Positions 1 through 12,229 of a DNA stretch of 64,000 nucleotides are shown piece after piece. Numbering within the stretch: position 1 is the first letter of the stretch; each line of letters begins with the position of its first letter. The DNA is from Mangifera indica. Its lineage: Eukaryota > Streptophyta > Magnoliopsida > Sapindales > Anacardiaceae. The notes beneath the pieces are model-generated. The model was given only the letters and a program-made list of their open reading frames with translations. It did no database searches and had not been told where the DNA came from. The DNA lies in NCBI RefSeq assembly GCF_011075055.1, contig NC_058152.1, positions 7,440,001-7,504,000 of the forward strand. Reading direction: 5' to 3'. The position numbers were made by a program, and so were the translations under genes.

Positions 1-54
1 TATTCTGAATTTAAATGTTGATGTAGTAATAACGATTTTGATGATAATATCTAG

Positions 55-535
55 GCTAAACCAATTTTGAAGGATGGCAAGTTTCCACAATTGCTGGATC
101 CAAGCTTAGCTCATGATATTGATGATGTTCAGCTTGAGAGAATGGTTTTGGCTGCAACACTATGCATCATAAGAGCTCCTAGTCGTAGGCCTCAAATTAA
201 CCTCGTAAGTTCCTTCTAGAAAATTTCATTAATCTTTAAATTTTCTGCCTTCCAATTCATGCTTTGCTTATTGGGCATGGCAGGTTTTAAGACTTCTTCA
301 AGGTGATGAGGAAGCAAAAATGTGGGGAAGGCAACAACTTGGTGCAGCAGAAGAGCTTGATGTCAGTGATGAAGCATTTCCTCATGATATTCAGTCCCAT
401 CTGAACCTTGCACTTCTAGATGTGGATGACAATACTCTTTCTATCGGTAGCTCTGAGCGAACTGTATCAATAGAAGATTACTTGAAAGGCAGATGGAGTC
501 AAACATCAAGCTTCACTAGCCATGTTTTCGGTTGA
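55..535 (+). CDS. Receptor-like cytoplasmic kinase, USP-kinase type, 3' end only
   Basis: These are the last two exons of a plant serine/threonine kinase gene whose 5' part lies outside the window. Exon 55-204 follows a ctag acceptor and ends at a gtaagt donor; exon 284-535 follows a ggcag acceptor and ends in TGA. The 79-base intron (205-283) keeps the frame. The first exon encodes the end of the kinase C-lobe, with LLDPSLAHD, ERMVLAATLCI and the conserved subdomain XI arginine in RRPQI. The second encodes VLRLLQGDEE, then an acidic tail ending in SIEDYLKGRWSQTSSF. That tail resembles plant kinases that carry an N-terminal universal-stress-protein-like domain (the Arabidopsis At1g77280 group), from memory of the family. 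The N-terminal domain is not in view, so the subgroup is an inference. Catalytic loops are upstream of the window. No frameshift or stop is seen, so the gene looks intact here. Confidence 0.85.
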
Positions 536-965
536 AAGCCACTGTGCAAATCTTTTTCATTTGTACATTCCTTTCAGTTGGTTAGCTTTTTAGTTTAATG
601 ACAGAAACAGGGTCTTGGAAGTGAGGTCTTTCAGAAGAGTTTTGCCCCCTCCCTGACTTAGAAGCAGTGATGCAGCCAATGTATCCGCAGAGTGGTTTTG
701 AGCGCCATTAGAGTATAATGAGTTGCCGTGTATTATTAAATAAGAGTTGTTCCCAAATAGTACCTGAAAGCAGCGGAAAATATTGGTGTAGAGGCATTTA
801 ATTTCTTGATGAAATTGTAAAGTTTTCTGTAAAGTTATTTCTTCTGTTTTGACAAATGTCTGGGACAGAACCAGAATTGGTTTGACCTGAATGAGCTTCT
901 CTTTTGGAGCTCCCTTGTGCTTTCTTAAATGAAATTACTCGTTTAAGATCTTTGATTTTTGAAGA
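536..965 (+). other. 3' UTR and downstream flank of the kinase gene
   Basis: No reading frame is supported here. The stretch directly follows the kinase stop codon and is less AT-rich than the transposon DNA beyond it, which fits a 3' UTR and flank. An AATAAA-like element (attaaataag, about 734-743) could serve as poly(A) signal. It ends at the candidate target duplication of the next element. Confidence 0.5.
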
Positions 966-1700
966 GGCCAAAAGACTTATTCCCGCCTACGGTTTAGTGT
1001 GTCCATAAACTTTTACTCGTTAATTTTTAAGACTTTAAATAACCACTCATGTGATAGAGGTAAATTGTTATTTAGCTAAAAATAATTTTAAAAAAATTAA
1101 AATTTTATCACATTTGTTCTTTTAGTTTAAAAATCTAACAAATTTTTTCATCCAAAATTTGAAAGGTGATTATTTCTCTTATAAAGTTTTTCTCTCTTTG
1201 GTGATCATTCGTCGTCTCTAGTCGGCTCTCTCTCCCTTTAGGTCTCTCCTCCTTTCCTTTCCAGTCATCTTCGTCGGAGGAGGGAAGGGAGCGCACTGGC
1301 AAGAGAGACATTGCCAGAGATAAAGGTTGGGCTGATGGGAGAGAAGTTGCTAGAGATGCAAATCTAGAAAATGATGTTGAATAGGGATGAAAATAAAATT
1401 TTTTAGAAAGTTTGGGGGGGGGGGAAGATATATGAGAAAAAAATAAGAGTTTGCAACTCTAAACTTTAGAGGGAAAAATCAGTTTTTAAACTTGGAAAAT
1501 ATGATGTTATGAGATAGAAATAAAATTTCAAAACTTAATGATAATTCTAAAATATGAGTTTAAATAAAATTTTCAAATAATGATTTTATCTTTGATAATA
1601 ACAATAAAATTTAACAAATGAGTGGTATTTGAGTTTTTGAAAATTAATAGGTGAGAATTGTAGGATATACTAAACCTTGGGTGGGAATAGTCTTTTGGCC
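966..1700. mobile_element. Foldback/MULE-like non-autonomous element
   Basis: The element begins GGCCAAAAGACTTATTCCCG and ends with the inverse (gggaatagtcttttggcc), giving terminal inverted repeats of about 32 bases with a few mismatches. The flanks ttttgaaga (957-965) and ttttcaaaa (1701-1709) match at 7 of 9 positions, which fits an aged 9-bp target duplication as made by Mutator-like elements. No coding capacity is seen. The interior is pyrimidine-rich near 1190-1260 and has an 11-base G run at 1414-1424. It has the same terminal sequence as the element at 53734-54433. Confidence 0.75.
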
Positions 1701-2203
1701 TTTTCAAAATAAGTTGAAATTAAGGGAAATTAATTGAATTACCCAAAAGTTATGGGTGCAAGGAAATTTGCCCAAACTTTCAAACTCTAAACCAAAAAGC
1801 CTCATTAGTTTGTAAAGACAAAATTTCCTTTTTAGTAAAAAATGGGAAAAACAACATTTTCCCTTAAAACACACGAATCGCGTGTTTCTAGTCCACAAAA
1901 TTATAGATGCACTAGTTGACTTCCTCCGACAAATTATGCGACTTCTCCGACAACCAAAATAGGTGAAAAGGTTAGTAAAACAAACATTTTCATGTTTTTA
2001 TATATTTTAGTGTAAGATTTAAATGATTGGATGCAGTATTTGAGTGTTTAGACTTAGAGTTTTGATTTGAAAGATTTGATGAAATTGTTTGATATGTTGG
2101 TGATTTGGATGAATTTTGTTAGGGCTTTTATATTAGATTATGTCTTGAGTTGATTATTGTTGAAATGGGTTCTAAAAAACAAAGTTTGGAAGGTCAAATC
2201 TCG

Positions 2204-2471
2204 CCACACGAATTCGGCTCTTATCAAGCGAATTTTTTGTTCACCACACAAATTCATGTGGTAAGATTTCTTGAAGACGGGGAGGTTTTGTGCATTTTTC
2301 AAACTTTCTGAATCACACGAATTCGTGTGGTTTGGTGCTAAAGTGCGAGTTTTTAAGCAGTGAATCATGTGGTGGGGCAGAATTACAAATTTGGAAAATT
2401 CGTTGACACACGGATTCATGTGATGGGGTGTAAAATCCATTATTTCAAAGTTTTTCATCACAGGAATTCAT
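2204..2471. repeat. Iterated palindromic motif CACACGAATTCGTGTGG
   Basis: Variants of an 18-base palindrome recur at 2204-2217, 2244-2261, 2313-2330, 2362-2377, 2407-2428 and 2461-2471, spaced roughly 40-70 bases. The copy at 2313-2330 is almost perfectly self-complementary. Several are followed by tggggcag/tggtgc and then an AT-rich spacer, so the whole looks like a decayed minisatellite with a palindromic core. It lies upstream of the ULP1-like relic. Copy B keeps weaker versions near 11414, 11471 and 11521. Confidence 0.7.
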
Positions 2472-3079
2472 TTTTAAGGGTCAAACCATTATTTTATATT
2501 TAATATTAAAAATAAACTTAAATTTTATTTTATTTCTCCCATAAACCCTAAAAACTAATAATTTCCCCCAATCCAAGTTTTCAAAAATAGTATTTCCCTT
2601 TTAGGGTTTCCAATTTTTCAAATTCAATTTCTGGGAATGAAAAGAGTTCTCTGGCGATCTCCAGGCAATATCTATTCCTCACCGACACGTCCTCCCTCCA
2701 ACGCTATGTGGCGTTGTTGTCGACAAAGACAACTTGTCTTCATCTCTAATGAAAACTTTTTGTTGACGAAGACGACGATGCTGCATAGTATTGGAAGAAG
2801 GACATGTTGAAGAGGAAGAGACGTTACTTGGAGATTGTCAGAAAAGCCTCTTCATCATCTAAAACTTGAATCTAAAAACCTTAGAGGGAAGATACTATTT
2901 TTGAAAATTTGACTTGGGAAAAATTGTTAGTTTTTGGGGTTGAGGAGGAGGGGGGAATGATATCACTAACAGACTCAGTTAATTTTAACCACCCATAGAT
3001 AGGTAAATGAGATTTTTATAGTTAACAGAGAAAAACTTGGGAAAATAATATATTTTATGGGGAAATAAGTCTTTTGGAC
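2470..3079. mobile_element. Truncated foldback element nested in KI-MULE A
   Basis: This matches the inner part and one end of the foldback element at 53734-54433, including cataaaccctaaaaacta, gcgatctcc, a gaggaagagacgtta block and aggtaaatgagattttta. The right end (aataagtcttttggac) aligns with the terminal repeat, with GGCC changed to GGAC. The left end stops around 2470, lacking the outer ~120 bases of terminal repeat. No target duplication can be assigned and no coding capacity is seen. Confidence 0.7.
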
Positions 3080-3358
3080 AATATAAAATTGATATAATTG
3101 TAATTTAATTTTTTTACAGGGAGCTTGACAAAAGAGAAAAAGGGATGAGGGAAAGGATGAAATCATATTCCCTATGGAAAAACGCTTCAAGGCTTAAATT
3201 ATTACACGTGGATATAGAAATGTGGGAGCTATGATTAAGAAAATATTAACAGAGTGGTAATTACAACTGTTTTGGTGTACCTATTTTGGACACTTCTTAG
3301 ACCTTAAGGATAACTAATTAAGTGGAGTGTTAATACATTCCTTTATCCTAAATATGGT

Positions 3359-6300
3359 AAACAAGACTAACACAAGTGATGAGTTATGGATTCGAGTTAA
3401 TGAGTTTGACGTTAGGTTCAGCTAGTATAAGTTTGCCATTATGATAGGCCTTTGAGTCAGTCGAATGTTAGATATTAACATGTATATTTCATTGAAGGCC
3501 ATAAATTGGATCCAACATACATATTTTCATAAGTGTAAGTCAGTTATATAAGTTGATTTGAGTTATTTTTTCCAATGAGGCCTTGGGGGGATGAAGACAC
3601 CGATGTAATAAAGTTGGCCTTATTGTTTATTTTCACATAGGCTTATTAAAGAGTGATTTGAGGAAAATAATTTTCTAGAAGATATTACAATTGACTAATC
3701 ATCTTAATGGGTTCAATGTATACCCATAGGGAGTACATAAGTGGTAGATGACGTATCGATTGATTTATGATAATATCTTCTGAATTTCTATGAATTTCAA
3801 CCCTGTAAAAATGAAGGAAGACATTACGAAACAATATAGTATCACGGGATTCCCACTAGCGTTCCAGGTAATTGTGACATTTATTAATTTTAAAAAAATT
3901 GTGATTAAAATAAAATTGATTTTATGCGATTGTAATTTTATAGAGTAATAGATTTAAGTTGAAATTACAGTTTTAGATATACGAGACGCTGGGCACATTA
4001 CATTGATGGATGGATATCATGCCAGTTTCAAGATTTGCCTAGATGTTGAGGTGGCACATAAAAGACATCCTAGAATGGGATGCTATCCCAACTCTCTTCA
4101 TCGGAGATGTAGTGAGTAATAATTTGTTATTGATTAAAATATGCATAAGATATAATAATAAAGTTCACTTAAACAAAAATTTGTAGGATGATATTAATTT
4201 CTCACTAGTTTTATCTCCAATGGAGAAAGTCATAGACTAGTTTGACGATATTGTTCGATACATGGGGATGTCAGATAGATAATCTTTTTCATTGACATCA
4301 TCCCCATCCTCGTCAAGAGATGCATTATCGAGTCCTTTTGATGTTACTTCTCCAATCATTACTCTACTTCATATCGAGGCTCCTATTCAACCTTTTGTCA
4401 CCAAGCCTGCTCATTCACCGAGTCCACTCTTATTGATACCCTTGTTACGACCTATGTTGTTGAGCGCATATGACTAAAGCCCTCTATTGTGGTCCTCCCC
4501 CATCGAGCACATGTCAAATGTTCCCCTCATCATTGGACAGGATTTTTCAATTCATTACTTTGTGTTGCATTAGCTTGATGGGGCATTCTTATCTTAGATC
4601 GGTTGACTTGTATAGAGGACAGGAATGAGTCGTATAAAGGATACACGATCTCATCTCCGCACAAATACTGTTATACAGGTAAAAAAGTTAATAATATACC
4701 AGATATTTTAGTTAATTAAATATACAAATATGTAAACCCTACAATTATTGTATATATTGCTACAGTCTCCTCATGATGATGATAACGAACCATCAAAAGG
4801 GGGTTCGACATTCATATCTCCATATATTGTCAAGGTAAGTACTAAACTTTTTAAGCATATTGGAAATGATATTTTAGAAATACTTTTAGTTTTTTGTTAA
4901 CTTATGATTGTTAATATTGTTATAACATCAGTTTTTTTATAAGGGACCATTGAGAGAGAATCCTATATTAACTTTGGATGTGGGCAATGAGAGATCATTG
5001 CATAAGGTTTTCTATTGACACCTTCTATAATGGTTCAGGTAAGTATAATATCGTTTATAAATGTTATATCTCAATTCAATATTTGTTTATCAATTTCCTA
5101 TTAACTTGTTATCGTCAACATTGCGACAATGCTCAGGCATTGATGAGGTTGTACTAAGGGGAGATCCATACTGAGCATTGATGAGGCTGCACTAAAGGGA
5201 GATCCCATATTGACATTTGTTCTAACAGTAGAGGTAGGTATAATGTCGATTGTAGACATTGTAATCTCTATAAAACACTTTGACTAACCAACATAAAATG
5301 TTAATATTGTTATAAGATGTTGGCGATGATGGATCATCTCATGAGGTTTCCCCATTGACACTTTCTATGATGCTTTAGGTAAGTATAATGTTGTTTGTTA
5401 ATATTATATCTCAATTCAACATTCAATTATTGATTCTTTGTTACCTTGTTATTGTCGACCTTATGACAATATCCTGGTGTTGATGAGGCCACATTGAGGA
5501 GACATCCCTATTGACATTTGTTCCGATAGTAAAGGTACGTATATTGTCAACTATATACTTTGTAATTTTTGTTAAATACTTTAATTAACGAATATAAAAT
5601 ATTAATATTATTACAAGATGTTGGCAATGATGAGTTACCTTATGAGGATTCCATATTATCATTTTCTCTAATGGTTGAGGTAAACTGTCAGATCAACCAA
5701 TATAAATTGTTAATTTTGTTAATATAAATTGTTATTTACCTTTTATCTATTGTTATAACAAGACATCCGATTGGTCTATCTTAGCACCCCAAGAAAGGGT
5801 AAAAATGTGATTGATATTGTCTATTAGGGTGATAAGTTGACTAACATTACTTGTCCAAAGGACAATGTGATTCAATGCCCGACATAAGGGGAGATAGTTC
5901 AGGTATGCAAATTTCATTAATGTTTTCATTATAACTTGTACGTATGAATGAAAAGTATATTATTTATTTACTATTTTCATATATTTAACACCAGTTAGTT
6001 CAGAACTTTGATATAATCTACCTGACCTCTTTTGAGAATTTCGTAGCTACGACTCCTGCCTTATAGAAGGTATTGAAATAAATTTGAAAATCTCACGAGT
6101 AAATATAATTTTATATGACATATTATTTGTTTTGGTATAATATTTTCACACACTTCATAGTCGACTTGTCAAGAAAGGATGGATCGTTCGTAGCCCATAC
6201 ACAAATCCGTTGAAACTAAGGATCCAATAGGCAAGGCTTATTATGCCAGTATCGAGTATCGAACATGAAGAAATTTTTAAGAAATAGTATGCAGAACCTG

Positions 6301-7180
6301 ATCTGTTCAAGAAATGAGAGATGTACAACATAGGGATGAGGACCAAAATTGCTTTCTCAGGTACAATGATGACACATTCGAATGGTTATCCTATAAAATG
6401 AGTTCATTTGGTCACTTAATTTTGTTTATTTGTATAGAATATCATTTAGATGCATGATAATGTTATATTATCTGTTTTTATGACACGTGGATTCGTTTTT
6501 GAGATTATTACATCAGCGACAACATGATTTTACAATAGAGGTCCATCAAAACTATACAATAGTTCTAGGTTGTTTTGTTGCATACATCCCTCATGAGTAT
6601 GTCACATGGATGAAATATTAGTATAACTACCAATTTCCTCCACTTTTCACACGACTGGTCGGTGCAGATTATCCCCCTAACTTATATTTACAACCTTGGG
6701 GTGTGGTGGATAAGGTCAGAATTTGATAATTAATTACTTTACAGGAATTACTAAATTAAGGTCTAATATATGTATATTGTCAATATGTGCAGATTTTTAT
6801 TCCAATAAACTTTGACAATGCACATTGGGTAGCAAGCGTCCTAGATTTTAAGGAATGGAAGATCATAGTTTATGCCTCATTATAGAGTTTTATTGTTGAC
6901 CTAGAGATATTTAGTAGAAAAATGTTGGGGTATACACATTTGCTAGTTGCGACATCATTTTGGCCTTACGCGGGCCAAACTCCACGGGATGATCCATTTG
7001 CATTACATAGGGTGGTAGATATACTGTAGCAAGTGCCTTTATCAAGTGATTGTGGTGTGTTCATGTTATGTTATATTGAGTGCTTGACACTTGGCCGACT
7101 GTTATCTTTTGAGGTTGAGGACTAGTTACGCCTATGCTTGCATTTAGCCATACAACTGTTTTTTCAGGATATTGATTGAC
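3359..7180 (+). pseudogene. ULP1-like cysteine protease gene of KI-MULE A, with DUF1985 region
   Basis: The family encodes C48 (ULP1-like) cysteine peptidases related to SUMO proteases, carried as a second gene by KI-MULEs. The relic begins with a DUF1985-type region (3359-3868): DELWIRVNEFDVRFS, then RPWGDEDTDVIKLAL, then YSITGFPLAFQ. A Pro/Ser-rich stretch follows around 4292-4470. The catalytic end is at about 6796-7180: [18 protein letters not shown] carries the His, and SSDCGVFMLCYIECL carries the nucleophile Cys. The aspartate expected in the YDS motif is Ala (VYASL). Stops and frame changes occur throughout, so no protein can be made. Many short blocks separated by gt...ag-like AT-rich spacers suggest a multi-exon ancestor. 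Confidence 0.75.
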
Positions 7181-7319
7181 TTTTATATTATGAGCTTTTG
7201 TATATATATATATATGTTTATTTATTCATATGTTTTATGTGTTAGTATGTCTATATGTTTATTCATTTATATGCGTTTGTTTTTTATATAGTTACTATAA
7301 TTGGTTGGTCGAGTAAACA

Positions 7320-7700
7320 AAGAATGACAAAAAATGGATATATAAAATCTACATTGACATATATAATAATTATAAGCTAAAATCTCATAGATACATTAAC
7401 AAGTACAATCATAAGTTTTAAAGATAATGTGTTACAATCACAAACTTTATATATAAAGTAACAAGTACAATCACAAATTTTATATCAAAATAAACAAGTA
7501 ATTACAAGTGTAGTTATCTTCAACATTTCTTTTTACTTACTGAACTTGATGGTATGTAACTAGATATCGAAATAGGATTCAGATGTAATAAAACACACCT
7601 CCAAGCATCTACAAATCATATAAATATCAACACATATGGTAAGTAATTAAGTATAAGTATATATAAACATATATATAAAATGTTATAATATTGAATATAT
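7320..7700. other. Spacer between the convergent ULP1 and MURA relics, copy A
   Basis: AT-rich sequence with no coding signal. It aligns in places with the equivalent zone of copy B (cagatgtaataaa... and atttggtaagtaattaag) but lacks the roughly 2.8 kb that copy B has between those blocks, including the SWIM exon. Confidence 0.5.
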
Positions 7701-9445
7701 ACTTACTTGTATGATTTCTCCATTCATAAAACCATCACTGTAATGTACGTCTAATGAACTCAATAAGCATAGTAATGGGCAAACCCTGAATATGTCTGAC
7801 AAGTGTATTAAATGACTTAGCGATATTGGTAGTCATTATATTGTACCTATGTCTTAGGAAATATGCCCTTGCGCAGCAATCATAACCCATCTTACACAGG
7901 TACACTAGTACATCAGGGTGCACACAGGACAATGACTTTATTATCTCTCGAAATTCATACTCTGTGTATGTTTTAACTGTTTTCCAATGCATCCACGTGA
8001 CTTTTGCATTATTCTTATACTTAGATCACATGTTATAGTGAAGGTGTTGACAGTAACAATTATGATGCACACTTAGAAAGACTTTAGCCATTATAGAGAA
8101 TATACTGCCATGTCAGTCTGAAATCATTGCTAAATGAGGTACCTTACCCAAATAATCCTTCAACTTTGTTAAAAATCAGCTTCATGTGTCATGATCTTCC
8201 TTATGACTGATGTCAAAAGCCAATGGGTATATCTGATTATTACCATCCAATACAATAATGATAAATAATTGACCCAAATGTCAACCCTTTAAAAAGGCTG
8301 CATCAATACAAACTTATTGGACGAATATGTTGTTGGAATGCATGAATATTATAACCCAATGCCATGTAAAAGTATTGTTCCTGCTCATCCGTTTGTGTGT
8401 GTGCCACAGTTCCCAGATTACAATGTACTAAATTATAACAATACTCTGACAGCAACATAAACGTCTCTTCTGGTGTGCCCCTCAATGATTGAAGTGCCAA
8501 ATTTCTTGTTTGCCATGCTTGTGCATATGATGTATTAATTTTATATCGATCGATGATATTCACAATGATCTCCTTTGGTCGATACACATGATTAACTAAT
8601 ATAAATTTGGTCCTCAAAATTTGTCCTAAAGCTGGGGCCCCCGTTTACCTATGATGAGGTAATATCTGATCTCTAAGACTTGTCTGTTAGCTATCCATAC
8701 AACGTAGTTCAAAACTGTCACTTTCTCCCACCCTGTTTGCTCATCCACGCTAATTACATTACTGATTATGACATTTAACCTCCCATATGAGTTTGTTTGA
8801 CTTGTGCACTTTAAACTGAAATCCTTTCTCAACAACATCTCGAGTTATTGCATTAATGACATGCTATTTACTTGGAAATAATGTATCAATTTTTGGAGAA
8901 TCCCCATCTCTTTGCACTTCGCAACTTCTGGATATAGATGGCTGGTCAAAAAATTTGGGTAACCAATAAAATGTGTCAATACGAACATTTCCACCATCAG
9001 GATTTGTTTGCGAGAAACTAATTGTACCTCCAATATCTTCATTAACATGTGTCTTCTCTTTGAACTCTGGTTCCTTGATGGGAATATCATGCATAACCTT
9101 CCCATCAAATTCAATCTAATCTAGAAAATTATTACCAATCTCATGATCTTGTGGATAACTACTTGGCTCACCACCTTGTAAACCCTCATCTACTTGTTGA
9201 ACCTCATAACTATCATTATTAAGCGTAGTTGTTACAAAAACTGGAACACATTCTTTAAAGAAGTTACATAGACCATTAAGAACCTCAACATCTCCATCAT
9301 TTAAAATTTTAACAGGGATGTCATCATCAAGATGCCTTAGTTTCATGTTTATCTGAATATTAAATACCCTTTGATCTATGTTATACTTTTTGTTCACCAT
9401 TTGGATTAATCCCTCAAATGTCATGTGCTCTAGAATTTTAATCAA
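7700..9445 (-). pseudogene. MURA-type transposase of KI-MULE A (decayed)
   Basis: Read from 9445 downwards, an N-terminal domain (MIKILEHMTFEGLIQMVNKK) is followed by the transposase core. AWQTRNLALQSLRGTPEET (near 8520-8470) and YMALGYNIHAFQQHIRP are family hallmarks. The catalytic core can be followed in one frame: first Asp in VCIDAAFLKG (family form IDGTHLKG), then LDGNNQIYPLAF, second Asp in MISD, and the C/H pair in CYCQHLH. ARAYFLRHRYNIMTTNIAKS lies near 7870-7810. Several in-frame stops replace Arg, Trp or Glu codons. The C-terminal SWIM zinc finger seen in copy B is absent between 7380 and 7735, so the 3' end appears deleted. Confidence 0.85.
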
Positions 9446-9483
9446 TTTCTTGTTATCTCCAATATATTTTATTATGTTATCAC

Positions 9484-10109
9484 CAATGTTTTAAAACCAA
9501 ATCGGCAATTGAACCAATTGTCTCATTAGGTTATAGTTTGACCAGTTCAACTAGTTCAATTGGGAATCAACTAGTTCAAATTATTATCAAATTATAATAA
9601 ATAGATTTTGCTTAAAAATTTATAAAAAATAAAATCAATCAAAATACCTACACCTATAGAGATTAGAATATATATTTTTTAAAGAATAAAAATTATTCAT
9701 TTGATTTCAATGAAACAGTTAAAATAAAAAAAGTCTCAATTTCATGATTAAAAAAAACATAATGTTATAAATTATTGTTTATAGAAGACATTTCAGTGGA
9801 GATGAGATGTTTTTTTCTTTTTTTAATTTTTTGAACTTATTTTTCCTTACAAACCTTTAGAAATTTATCTAATTTAATAAAAAATAATTAAATTACTAAA
9901 AAATAATTAAAATTTAAAAAAATTTCTAAATTTTGGTCAAACCCAATCAAACTCGATTTTGGCCTATTCATCACGTTAAACCCAATTTTGATCGAATTTG
10001 ACTGAGTCAATAAATAAACCGTCTTTTCATATTAATCGGACTGGACTTGGAGCTGATTCCTGGTTCAATCAGTTGAACTGATTGGTCCGATCTGGTTTTA
10101 AAATCATTG
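9484..10109. mobile_element. MITE with caatgttttaaaacc terminal repeats, hAT-like
   Basis: A 626-base non-coding element opens CAATGTTTTAAAACCAAATC and closes with the inverse (gatctggttttaaaatcattg). Longer imperfect complementarity runs through the gg-tcaa-ct subterminal repeats (gttcaactagttcaa; gttgaactgattggtccg). Flanking octamers gttatcac (9476-9483) and gttgttac (10110-10117) match at 6 of 8 positions, suggesting an old 8-bp duplication and a hAT-type mover. The family assignment is an inference. Confidence 0.65.
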
Positions 10110-10117
10110 GTTGTTAC

Positions 10118-11084
10118 AACTTTTTTTCCATTCCCCCTATCTGATTAAAACATATCTCGTCATTTAGATTAATCTTACAATAAAATATATAATCAACATA
10201 AATAAAATGACCGAAAATACTATTTACAGATTTGTGTTGCATTATTTTGTTATTAAGTTTGAGTTTCGTAATTTTATTTCTATTGGACAATTATACTTAT
10301 TCCATAATTCTATTATATATTATGAGTATTAATATACTTAGATTAATTTGATATTATCACTTTATCCCTATATTGTAAAATATCATTTTACTCTTAAATA
10401 TTATCTAATATCTCTAAGTTTGGAAGTAAAGTTTTTCACCCAATCTATGAAAATCAAACATAAAGTCTTTAACAATCAAAGACACTTTTTATCACTTTGA
10501 ATAATATATAATAGAATTAATATTAATTATACCCATATAAACAAATTAATTATTTATAATTTTCTTTTTCCTATCATCTTCTTTTTTTTTTTTTTCCAAT
10601 TTGATTCATAATGGCTAACAAAACCTAGTTTTTGACCAAATTACACATGCGTCCCACATCGGCATCACAGATACATCCCAGTGCAACTACCACAACTCCC
10701 TCAGTACCAAAAAGTCTATTATAACTTTATGTTGCATGTTCATGAAGTATTTTAGATTTTAGAAACTAACAAAACCTCGAATTATAACAGAGAAAAAACT
10801 ATTTAAAACTATTTAGTAAACTCTTAATAAATTCTTTCATTAAAATAAAAAAATTTAAATACATATGTTTTTAGGGATAATAATTCAAATACCCACAATT
10901 AATCTACTCTACACATAATTAACCAAATTTATTAACATTAAACCAGTACACCCAATTAATGTGCAATGACTAAAATGTCCATTTATTAACTTAACCAAAC
11001 TATAGCAAGAAGGGCACAAAAATTCACATTGACAAAACTCAAACACATGAACTCTCACACCCAAAGTTTCTGATTTTAATCCAT
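10118..11084. other. Gap between the two KI-MULE copies, no gene seen
   Basis: AT-rich, with scattered poly(T) tracts (for example 10581-10596). No protein-like frame or terminal repeat is recognised. It may hold the lost right end of copy A and the left end of copy B. Confidence 0.4.
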
Positions 11085-11431
11085 CGATTTTCTGGACTTT
11101 TTCAGTGACCAAAATGGCTAATAAGGTTAGCCAAATATTCCTTATCATGTTTTATACATCTTAGTGTAGAGATTTAGGTGATCGGATGTGAATTTTGAGT
11201 GTTTTTAAGGCTTAGGGTTTCGAATTTGTACATTTGATCAAATGGCTTGAATCCTTTGTGTTTTGACTGAATTTTGTTAGGGGTTTTGTATTAGAATAAA
11301 TGTAGATTTGATTTTTAATGAAATCGAATTCGAGAAATAGATTTTGGGGGTGGTAATCTCATTATACGAAAGGTTGGAAACGAGGAGGAGTTTGTGATTT
11401 TTCAAACAATATGGGGCACATGATATGTGTT

Positions 11432-11444
11432 GGGGGGGGGGGGG
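11432..11444 (+). repeat. Thirteen-base G run
   Basis: A homopolymer of 13 G lies in the leader of KI-MULE B, in the zone equivalent to the palindromic repeats of copy A. It is likely slippage-prone, and its length may be unreliable in an assembly. Confidence 0.8.
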
Positions 11445-12229
11445 ATAAAGAGTGAGTTTCCAAATAGTTGAGCACACGTTTAGCATATGGTGGAGGGTAG
11501 ATTGCGGTTTTTTAAATAGTTCCCATCACATGGATTTGTATGGTAGTGGTTGGGGGCAGTTTGATATTTGCATTTTGGGGCCTTTTATGATGTTTTCCAT
11601 TTTGGGGGAAAATTGGAAATTTTCTATTTTAGGGTTTTTAGATGTGTTGTTTTTAAATTTTAGGTATGTTTTTATGAATAATGCAATCATCTTAAAATTG
11701 ACCTTATTTTTATTATTTCTGATATTTTTCATTCCATTTAATTGGGGTTTCAATATGTAGTTTTTTAAATTTTGGTATTTTTTTTGGATAAAGCATTGAA
11801 ATTATGAAATAAAGCATTTCAGGCTGCTTTTCAAAATTTTTACTTTAGGTCTATTTAGATATTTTCTTATTCAACGAGTAAATTGGAATTTTTTCAGTCT
11901 AAGTTTTTTGACATATAGATTTCAAATTTTTTCTTTGCATTTCCAAATACAACGTTTATTATGAAAATTAACCTAATTATAATTTTTTTTTCTTATAGAG
12001 ACTAGCATAAAAAAGAAAAAGAGAGGAGTCAAAGGAAGAAATGAGATTCTTTATCAAATGACACTTCAAGGTGCAAGTTAGTACGCAAGGGCATAAAGAT
12101 ACAATATCTGTGATTAAGTCTATATTGATATAAGGGCAGATACAAATTTTTCAAAGCATATTTTTTTGGTGAATTCCTTCTCCTCAAGGACAGCATATTT
12201 AGTGGAGTGTTGGTATACTTGTTCATCTT

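Larger units (their letters stand above)
1920..9483. mobile_element. KAONASHI-type Mutator-like element, copy A (decayed)
   Basis: A composite of a plus-strand ULP1-like gene relic (3359-7180) and a minus-strand MURA transposase relic (7735-9445), tail to tail. This pairing defines KI-MULEs (KAONASHI), described in Arabidopsis and other plants. The same order and recognisably similar sequence recur at about 11085-19929. The outer ends are approximate: no terminal inverted repeats could be recognised, as is common for non-TIR MULEs. Leftmost clear similarity to copy B begins near 1930. The right end is lost at the MITE at 9484. A truncated foldback element (2470-3079) is nested inside. Confidence 0.75.

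Noticed and set aside
2204..2471. CRISPR array
   Set aside because: Repeats are palindromic variants with uneven spacing and related, not unique, spacers. The sequence is a plant nuclear transposon.
11452..11760. 102-codon frame with hydrophobic repeats
   Set aside because: Falls in the leader of KI-MULE B with both strands open because of base composition. It resembles no known protein, and copy A has no matching frame.
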